From contig JAMIIV010000047.1 of assembly GCA_035913415.1 (NCBI GenBank), positions 1-64,000 of the forward strand: DNA of 64,000 bases, given 5' to 3'. The position numbers were made by a program, and so were the translations under genes. This DNA is from UBA5070 sp035913415 (lineage in GTDB: Bacteria > Fibrobacterota > Fibrobacteria > UBA5070). The notes under the pieces are model-generated. The model did no database searches. It had not been told where the DNA came from and saw only the letters and a list, made by a program, of their open reading frames with translations. This document shows, piece by piece, positions 57,791 to 64,000 of the stretch (the stretch's first letter is position 1; every line of letters starts with the position of its first letter).

Positions 57791-60058
57791 TCAGAACACC
57801 GTGGTCAGTTCTTGTCGGGTCTCGGCGCCTTGGCGCAGTTGGACGGCGACCGGACCACGAGGTAGACCATGCAGGTCGGTGGCGATTGTACCTGCCACCG
57901 GGGTGGCCTCGACGGTGCGCAGGATGCGCCCGTCGAGCGAGCGGAGCACCAGATGGGCCGGGGCGGCCGAAAGGCCTCGGACGACCAGCAGGGAACCGAC
58001 GCGGGACAGGGCCAACGGGGAGCGGGTGGAGCGGGTGCCGATGGACAAGGAAGAGGATGCGTGGGGGAAGGTGAAGTAGGCGACGTCCAGCGGGATCGTG
58101 CCGCCGTCGGCGAGGATTTCGGTGGCTTCGATTTGTACACGCAGATCTTCGTCGGGGGCGGGAATGCTGTCGAAGCAGGCTTTCACGGGCACTCCATACG
58201 TCAGATCCGTGGTTTCCAGGGCTTTCAAGCGGAGAGAGCGGGGTGCGCGGGGTGGTTCCCATCGCGTGTCGCTCGAGTGCGAGACCGCCCACCCCTTGAC
58301 GCCTTGGATGCGCGCCGAGGAGTTGGCAGCGGAAAGCGCGAATTGGACGGGGAGCGACCAGCATCCGGTTCCGGAGGCTTGCAGCGGGAGTTGGCTGCGC
58401 AGGATCGAGACCACGGGGAAAGGCGGCATGGCTCCCAGATCGGATCTGGTGGAATCCGCGGTCCCGCGGCGGTAGAAGCTTCCCTGGCCGCGTACTGTGC
58501 GTGCCACGATGGCTGAATCCCAAGCGGGCTCCAGGAAGCCGGGCTGGGAGGGATCGAAGCTGCGGAAGGGGAGCGACTTCACCCAGTGGTTGAGAGCGGA
58601 GGAAATGTCCGTGGAAGTCATGCCCACTCCACGAACCGTTTGAATCAGGCCGCCACCCGGGAAGAGTTCGATGTTCATGGAGTTCGGTACGGAGTAGGGG
58701 GTCCCGTTGTAGATCCCCGTGTAGGGGGCGCCTTTCTGGACCGACCAGCCGTTCCAAAGCCAGGTGTACTTGATGCCGGTCGTGACACTCACCGGAGTGT
58801 CCCAGGTGACCCAGCAGGGAGATCCGCCTGTCTGCCCGGCGCAGGCTTCCGGCGATGTGATGGCGTCGCTGTTGTACTTCTGGAGCTGGTAGAGGGAATC
58901 GGCCGCACCCATCTCGAAGAGATTGCGGTCCATCCACGCGGAATGGTATGACAAAACCTGTCTCCAATCCTTGATCATGGCCGCCAGCTTCGGTTCTCGG
59001 GACAACCGGTCGAAGCCTCCGATGATGTTGTCGTAAATCAGGTGCTGGACTCCGGGTTTGTATCCACCATGTCCGATCACCAGGGGCGAACCCCAGATGG
59101 TGTTGTTGTGGATGCGGTGGGGTGTGCGGGCCACGTCTTTCACGAACAGGAACCCTCCCGCCATGTTGTTGGCCTCGGAGGTGGAATCGGTGGATTGTGT
59201 GAACCGCGTGTTGCGGTTGTCCAGGGCGCGGTTGAAGCGGAAGGTGGAGCCCAGGTCCCATTCGAATTCGTCGTAGGCGACCCACCAGTTGCGCACGAAT
59301 AGATTGCGCTCGATCAGGTGGTCGCCCATGATGCCGACGGCGGTGCCGGGGCGGATCGGGGTGCTGGTCTCGAAACCGCCCGGCTCGGCGAAGGGGCCAC
59401 CGGGATTCATGTTGTTCAAATAGAGAGCGGCGTACAGGTTGGTGAATTCGTTGTCGCGGACCGTCACGCCCTTCGATTGGTGCAGGTTCACCCCGATGTT
59501 GCCGAACATCACGTCGTACTTGCAGTCGAAGATGCCGCGGTTGACGAAGTACGATGCGGTACGGCCGTCGATGTGGAGTCCTTCGATCCGGACATCCCGG
59601 GAATTCTCGACCACGATGATGCCGTTGTACTGGTAGCCGGTTGTCGAATACGGGTTGGTCTTGTTTTCGGCTCCGCCCTCGGCAGTCGCGCAGGTCTTGG
59701 GCCAGAGTCTCCACCCAGCGGGGCGCTGCGGGTCCGTGGGGTTGGCGGCGGTACCGGGCAGGGTGAACAGGTTGGTGAGGGTGTACAGGCGCGGCCGGAT
59801 GCCCTGGAGCGTCAGTGACATGGACGCGTGCAGGCTCAGGTTCTGCTTGCCCTCGATCCAGATCTCGCGGGGAAGGGCGTAGGCGGTGTCGGTGAGCTGG
59901 ATGCTGCAACCCTTTTCGGGGCAGGCGTCGACGGCTTCCTGAATGGAGGTGTGGGAGCCCCCCTGGCCGACGGAGAAGATGACTTGCGCATAACCGGGAG
60001 CGGCGCCTAGCAAAGACAGGACCGCCATAGAGGGGGCGGATCGGAGGAGGGATCTCAT
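57791..60058 (-). CDS. Secreted right-handed beta-helix protein with sorting-type tail
   Basis: The 755-residue exported protein has a signal peptide (APSMAVLSLLGAAPGYAQ) and a long beta-helix region (HTSIQEAVDAC, NGIIVVENSRDVRIEGLHIDG, GVTVRDNEFTNLYAALYLN, RIHNNTIWGSPLVIG). This fold is used by pectate lyase-like and other polysaccharide-active proteins; no catalytic residues can be fixed. The C-terminal ~80 residues (LALSRVGSLLVVRGLS, LVLRSLDGRILRTVE) resemble a type-IX-secretion sorting module, like the GH5 enzyme's tail. Start 60058 is chosen for the signal peptide. Confidence 0.82.
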   Translation of the reverse strand: MRSLLRSAPSMAVLSLLGAAPGYAQVIFSVGQGGSHTSIQEAVDACPEKGCSIQLTDTAYALPREIWIEGKQNLSLHASMSLTLQGIRPRLYTLTNLFTLPGTAANPTDPQRPAGWRLWPKTCATAEGGAENKTNPYSTTGYQYNGIIVVENSRDVRIEGLHIDGRTASYFVNRGIFDCKYDVMFGNIGVNLHQSKGVTVRDNEFTNLYAALYLNNMNPGGPFAEPGGFETSTPIRPGTAVGIMGDHLIERNLFVRNWWVAYDEFEWDLGSTFRFNRALDNRNTRFTQSTDSTSEANNMAGGFLFVKDVARTPHRIHNNTIWGSPLVIGHGGYKPGVQHLIYDNIIGGFDRLSREPKLAAMIKDWRQVLSYHSAWMDRNLFEMGAADSLYQLQKYNSDAITSPEACAGQTGGSPCWVTWDTPVSVTTGIKYTWLWNGWSVQKGAPYTGIYNGTPYSVPNSMNIELFPGGGLIQTVRGVGMTSTDISSALNHWVKSLPFRSFDPSQPGFLEPAWDSAIVARTVRGQGSFYRRGTADSTRSDLGAMPPFPVVSILRSQLPLQASGTGCWSLPVQFALSAANSSARIQGVKGWAVSHSSDTRWEPPRAPRSLRLKALETTDLTYGVPVKACFDSIPAPDEDLRVQIEATEILADGGTIPLDVAYFTFPHASSSLSIGTRSTRSPLALSRVGSLLVVRGLSAAPAHLVLRSLDGRILRTVEATPVAGTIATDLHGLPRGPVAVQLRQGAETRQELTTVF

Positions 60059-60264
60059 GGGGTAAGGTCCTCGTTGGAAGGAATGGGTTTGGCCATAGGG
60101 AGGTTGGCCGACTCCCCAACGATACCCCCGGGTTCTGGTGCCCGCAGGAGAGAAATGGGCTCCAAAGCGGCAATCCGTATCCGGAGCGCGTACGTCGCGA
60201 ACGCCGACGGAAATCGTATCGTTGCCCCACCAAGATTCCACCCCCACAGATCCGGAGGTTCCCT

Positions 60265-60438
60265 TTGTCCGATTCCGCCATGCTTTCGCCCGCCAAGATC
60301 GCCGAAGCCGTGGGCGCGAGCCCTGCCAAGGTCAAGAAGGCCATCGAGACCCTGGGCCTGCAGCCCTCGGCCAAGAAAGGCGTCTGCTGTTTCTACGACG
60401 AGGCCGCCGTCGCCAAAATTCGCGCCAGCCTGAAGTAG
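60265..60438 (+). CDS. 57-residue helix-turn-helix protein
   Basis: This small soluble protein runs from TTG at 60265 (GGAGG seven bases upstream) to TAG at 60436. It contains SPAKIAEAVGASPAKVKKAI, which looks like a winged-helix or helix-turn-helix half, then a CCFYDEAAVAKIRA end with two adjacent cysteines. Similar ~55-60-residue proteins occur as conserved hypotheticals in several bacteria. ATG at 60280 is a possible later start. It ends 8 bases before the GH1 gene and may share its transcript, perhaps as a regulator. Confidence 0.72.
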   Translation: MSDSAMLSPAKIAEAVGASPAKVKKAIETLGLQPSAKKGVCCFYDEAAVAKIRASLK

Positions 60439-60446
60439 GAGCCTCC

Positions 60447-61850
60447 GTGTCCGATTTCGCCGCTTCCGCCACCCCCCATGCGGATCCGCGCACCGTCGCG
60501 GTGCGTACCGCCGACTTCCCCCCGGGTTTCCTGTGGGGGGCGGCCACCTCGGCCTTCCAGATCGAAGGCGCCTGGAACCACGACGGCAAGGGAGAGTCCA
60601 TTTGGGACAGGTTCTGTCATACACCGGGCAAGGTTCTGGGCGGCGACGTCGGCGACGTGGCCTGCGACCACTACCACCGCTGGAATGAGGACCTGGACCT
60701 CATGGCCTCGCTGGGACTCAAAGCCTACCGCTTCTCGGTGGCCTGGTCGCGGGTGCTTCCGTCCGGGACGGGATTCGTCAACCAGGCGGGATTGGACTTC
60801 TACGAGCGCCTGGTGGACGGTCTGCTGGAGCGCGGCATCGAGCCGTGCCCCACCCTCTACCACTGGGATCTCCCGCAGGCCCTCGAAGACCGAGGGGGAT
60901 GGCTCGCACGCGACACCGCCAAGGCCATGGGCGACTTCGCCGAGGTGCTGGCGCTGCGGCTGGGCACCAAGGTGCGCCGCTGGATGACCATCAACGAAGG
61001 CGTGAACGCCGCCGACCGCGGCTACGGCACGGGCAAGTTCGCGCCCGGCCTCATGCTGCCGCGTCGCGACGTGCTGCAGGCGCGCCACCACGTGATGCTG
61101 GCCCACGGACACGGGGCCCGCGCCTTGCGCGACGTGATGGGTCGCGACAACGTGCAGGTGGGGTTCGTCCACGATCCCTGGCCCACCCTTCCCGCCACCC
61201 CCGATCCCGCCGACGTGGCCCTGGCGCGCGCGGCCTTCGTGCGCACCGCGGCCTGGTGGCACGATCCCGTCTGGCATGGACGCTACCCGCAGGCCGAATG
61301 GCTCGAGATGGGGCAAGACGTGCCCGAGGTGTTGCCCGGCGAGATGGACTTGATTGGTGACCGCCCCGACTTCATGGGCTTGAACCTCTATTCGGCCCAG
61401 CGCATTTCGGCCACGCAAAACGACCAGGTGCCCTGGCGGCGTCCGGAAGCCCACCGCACCGACTTCGGCTGGACCGTCGAGCCCGACATCGGGTACTGGA
61501 TCCCGAAATTCTGCGCCGACGAATGGAATCCCCCCGAGATCTTCATCACGGAAAACGGCTGCGCCTGGGAGACCGGGGGATTGCACGATTCCTGGCGCAC
61601 CGCCTACCACCGACAATTCCTGACATCCCTGGCGCAGGCCTGCGCCGAGGACGTCCCGGTGCGGGGTTATTTCGCCTGGTCGCTGCTGGACAACTTCGAG
61701 TGGGCCGACGGGTTCTCCAAACGCTTCGGGCTGGTGCACGTGGACTTCGCCACCCAGGAGCGCACCGTGAAGGATTCGGGGCACTGGTATTCCCGGGTGG
61801 CGCGGGAAAATCGGATCTGGGATGTGGGTGAGGGCGAAGCTCTGGGCTGA
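60447..61850 (+). CDS. GH1 beta-glucosidase
   Basis: The 467-residue cytoplasmic glycosidase (no signal peptide) hydrolyses cellobiose and cello-oligosaccharides. The (beta/alpha)8 features are FPPGFLWGAATSAFQIEGAW at the N-terminus, YRFSVAWSRVLP, YHWDLPQAL, the acid/base E184 and the nucleophile E369 in FITENGCAW. It ends with YFAWSLLDNFEWADGFSKRFGL in two blocks. The acid/base motif reads TINEG, whereas the family usually has T(F/L)NEP, so the Pro after the acid is Gly. The GTG start at 60447 has AGGAG upstream. Confidence 0.94.
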   Translation: MSDFAASATPHADPRTVAVRTADFPPGFLWGAATSAFQIEGAWNHDGKGESIWDRFCHTPGKVLGGDVGDVACDHYHRWNEDLDLMASLGLKAYRFSVAWSRVLPSGTGFVNQAGLDFYERLVDGLLERGIEPCPTLYHWDLPQALEDRGGWLARDTAKAMGDFAEVLALRLGTKVRRWMTINEGVNAADRGYGTGKFAPGLMLPRRDVLQARHHVMLAHGHGARALRDVMGRDNVQVGFVHDPWPTLPATPDPADVALARAAFVRTAAWWHDPVWHGRYPQAEWLEMGQDVPEVLPGEMDLIGDRPDFMGLNLYSAQRISATQNDQVPWRRPEAHRTDFGWTVEPDIGYWIPKFCADEWNPPEIFITENGCAWETGGLHDSWRTAYHRQFLTSLAQACAEDVPVRGYFAWSLLDNFEWADGFSKRFGLVHVDFATQERTVKDSGHWYSRVARENRIWDVGEGEALG

Positions 61851-61992
61851 CCAGACGGGTGGAGCCCCGGGCTGCGCCCGGACGTGGGGCGTGCCGGAGT
61901 GGTAGAATGGGGATCCTCTGCCGTTCCGAAGGCGCGGAAACGGGGCCGATCCGCCTCTCTACCGCTCCTCTCCGCACCCTGGAGACCAAGCG

Positions 61993-63990
61993 ATGGACCT
62001 GCGCCTTCCCGACTCGCTCGACCCGTTACGGGCACCACCGCCCGAGCGCGAGCTCCAAGAGCTCCGCGAGCACAATCGCATGCTCGAATCCATGCTGGAT
62101 CTGACGCCTTGCGTGCTCTACATCTACGACCTGGTCGAAAAGCGAAACGTCTTCAGCAACGACGGCATCCGGCGAATCCTCGGCTACTCGGCCCGGGAGA
62201 TCCGCGAGATGGGCAGTCAGATTCTGCCCTTGCTCATGCATCCGACCGACGAAGTCCACTACCTGCGCGACGTCTTCCCGCGGTACGCGCAGGCGGGTGA
62301 TGGCGAGCGAATCGTGACGCAGTACCGGATGAAGACCCGGGCGGGAGCCTGGAAATGGATCGAGAGCACCGAGGTGGTGTACAAGCGCGATCCGGAAGGG
62401 GCGCCGCTGCAGATTCTGGGCGTGGCCATGGACATCGACGAACGCCGCCGCGCCGAGGAGGCTCTTGAGGATTCACACGAGATCCTCGCCGAATTCGTGC
62501 GGCATTCCCCCACCTACAGCTTCATCAAGGATGTGTCTTCCACCGAAAGCCGCGTCCTGATCGCCTCCGAGAACTACCTGGACATGATCGGGATCGCCGG
62601 GCACGAGATGGCCGGCAAGACCATGCAGCAGTTGTTCCCCGCCGAGCTTGCGGCTTCGATGACGGCCGATGACTGGAAGGTGGCCACCAGCGGCGAAGTG
62701 CTGCGCCTGGACGAGGAGCTTGGGGGGCGCAGTTTTTCCAGCATCAAGTTTCCCATCCGCCGCGGGGATCGGCTGCTCATGGCCGGGTACACCATCGACG
62801 TGACCGAGCGCAAGCGCATCGAACACGAGCTGCGCGAGACACGCGCCATCCTGCAGACGGCGATGGACCAGAGTCCCGCCGGCATCGCGATCGCGGACGC
62901 GCCCTCGGGGAAACTGCGCTACGTCAACGACGCGGGTCTGCTGATCCGCGGAGGCGACCGCAAAGCCATCGTGGAGGGTGTCGGGGTCGAGCAGTACGTG
63001 GCCAGTTGGCAACTTTTCGATCTCGACGGCACGGCTCTGCCGCGCGACCAGGTGCCACTGGCCCGAGCGGTCCTGTACGGGGAGTCCAGCAGTCGCGAAC
63101 TCATCGTGCGCCGAGAGGACCACGACGAACGCATCGTGATCGCCAGCGCCGCCCCCATCCTGGGCGAAGGGGGAGCGGTCGAGGCCGGGATCACGGTATT
63201 CATGGACATCACCGAGCGCAGGCGGAGTGAAGTGGAGCTGGAGCGCCACCGCGGCCACCTCGAGGAGCTGGTCGAGGACCGCACGTCGCAGTTGGCGGAA
63301 GCCAATCGAGACCTGGAGTCCTTCTGCCATTCGGTGTCGCACGATCTGCGCGCCCCCCTGCGGCATCTGGACGGCTTCGTGCAACTCCTGCTTTCCGAGT
63401 GCAACGGGTGTCGTTTCGACGACGGGCGTCGCTACGCGCAGACCATCGCCAAGGCCGCGGCTTCCATGGGCACGCTGATCGACGACCTCCTGCGTTTGTC
63501 GCGCACCAACCGCCAGGAGATGCGCTTCCAGGAAGTCGACATGAACCAGGTGTTGCGCGAAGCGCTCATCCCGATTCGCGAGGGTTGTTCGGCGCGCATC
63601 GTTGAATGGTCGGTGGGAGATCTGCCACCCGTTCGCGGCGACCACAATCTGCTGCGCCTGGCTTGGTCCAACTTGCTGGACAATGCGGTTAAATACACCC
63701 GCAACGCCCCGGTCGCACGCATCGAGGTGGCCTGCCAGGAGGTCGGGTCCGAGCACGTGTTTTCCATCCGCGACAACGGCGTGGGCTTCGACATGCGCTA
63801 CGCCGGAAATCTCTTCGGGGTCTTCCAGAGACTGCATCGCCAGGACGAATTCGAAGGCACGGGGATCGGGTTGGCCACCGTGCAAAGGATCGTGGCCCGG
63901 CACAAGGGACGCATCTGGGCCGAAGCCGAAGAAGGCAAAGGGGCGGTGTTCCGGTTCGCTTTGCCTGTGGGAGATCCCACGGGTGCCTGA
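61993..63990 (+). CDS. Multi-PAS sensor histidine kinase
   Basis: The 665-residue protein has no membrane helices, so it is a cytoplasmic sensor. Three PAS/PAC units (around 32-155, 160-275 and 285-410) are linked by short coiled coils. A HisKA domain has phospho-acceptor H450 in SVSHDLRAPLRH, and a HATPase has DNAVKYT and GTGIGLATVQRIVARH. This HisKA subtype is common in phytochrome-like kinases. No response regulator gene is adjacent inside the window. A GGAG site precedes ATG 61993. Confidence 0.93.
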   Translation: MDLRLPDSLDPLRAPPPERELQELREHNRMLESMLDLTPCVLYIYDLVEKRNVFSNDGIRRILGYSAREIREMGSQILPLLMHPTDEVHYLRDVFPRYAQAGDGERIVTQYRMKTRAGAWKWIESTEVVYKRDPEGAPLQILGVAMDIDERRRAEEALEDSHEILAEFVRHSPTYSFIKDVSSTESRVLIASENYLDMIGIAGHEMAGKTMQQLFPAELAASMTADDWKVATSGEVLRLDEELGGRSFSSIKFPIRRGDRLLMAGYTIDVTERKRIEHELRETRAILQTAMDQSPAGIAIADAPSGKLRYVNDAGLLIRGGDRKAIVEGVGVEQYVASWQLFDLDGTALPRDQVPLARAVLYGESSSRELIVRREDHDERIVIASAAPILGEGGAVEAGITVFMDITERRRSEVELERHRGHLEELVEDRTSQLAEANRDLESFCHSVSHDLRAPLRHLDGFVQLLLSECNGCRFDDGRRYAQTIAKAAASMGTLIDDLLRLSRTNRQEMRFQEVDMNQVLREALIPIREGCSARIVEWSVGDLPPVRGDHNLLRLAWSNLLDNAVKYTRNAPVARIEVACQEVGSEHVFSIRDNGVGFDMRYAGNLFGVFQRLHRQDEFEGTGIGLATVQRIVARHKGRIWAEAEEGKGAVFRFALPVGDPTGA

Positions 63991-64000
63991 ATCATCTTCG

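Noticed and set aside
57869..58516. Plus-strand frames over the 3' half of the beta-helix gene
   Set aside because: Antisense shadow of a signal-peptide-bearing secreted protein.

Overview
The window is G+C-rich, densely coded bacterial DNA. The best guess is a free-living member of the Fibrobacterota. Reasons: it carries a TIGR02147-family gene (a family expanded in Fibrobacter) paired with a lipoprotein gene; it carries secreted GH9 and GH5 cellulases plus a GH1 beta-glucosidase; and two secreted proteins end in type-IX-secretion-like C-terminal modules. PilT, CsgG-like proteins and small outer-membrane barrels show a diderm envelope. This assignment is inferred from gene content; no rRNA is present.

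Layout. (1) 0-1.6 kb: glycyl-tRNA synthetase behind a long hairpin at the window edge. (2) 1.9-18.3 kb: a defence and mobile-type island with a DUF4143 ATPase, a TIGR04255 protein with an unknown partner, a TacT-like acetyltransferase, a type III restriction-modification pair, an unknown acidic protein, a ParE/Phd toxin-antitoxin pair, a complete Wadjet (JetABCD) anti-plasmid operon and a DUF4172-Fic protein. (3) 18.3-27.1 kb: hemolysin III-type membrane protein, two unknown envelope proteins, a giant hybrid sensor kinase with two receiver domains, and an AraC/GyrI-type regulator. (4) 27.3-31.5 kb: GH9 cellulase, then a PilT-type ATPase with a duplicated N-terminal domain and a translationally coupled partner. 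(5) 31.7-41.4 kb: ddl, tsaB, two outer-membrane barrels, an FHA protein, a DUF6115-like protein with a FliK-like protein, truA, hemerythrin and an HtrA protease. (6) 41.5-47.2 kb: a CsgG-like protein coupled to a 1402-residue lipoprotein, then trmO. (7) 47.3-49.5 kb: a degenerate MobB-MobA fusion with a small partner, divergent from an isolated nuoAB pair. (8) 49.6-57.2 kb: TIGR02147 plus lipoprotein, two unknowns, a polysaccharide deacetylase, GH5-CBM6 cellulase, and a lipoprotein-phoH-membrane protein operon. (9) 57.2-64 kb: tRNA-Val and tRNA-Asp with a strong terminator, dispersed inverted repeats, a secreted beta-helix protein, a 57-residue helix-turn-helix protein, GH1 beta-glucosidase and a multi-PAS histidine kinase.

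How it fits together: GH5 and GH9 would cut cellulose outside the cell or on its surface. The leaderless GH1 enzyme would finish cello-oligosaccharides in the cytoplasm. The island supplies layered protection: restriction, plasmid cleavage and possible toxins.

Regulation: several single genes have a TAnnnT hexamer 6-8 nt before the start codon and no Shine-Dalgarno. This suggests widespread leaderless transcription, while operon-internal starts use ATGA, GTGA or TTGA overlaps. The observations I rate highest are this promoter geometry, the duplicated PilT N-domain, the degenerate MobBA fusion, the TIGR02147-lipoprotein and CsgG-lipoprotein pairs, and the unknown pair beside the restriction system.
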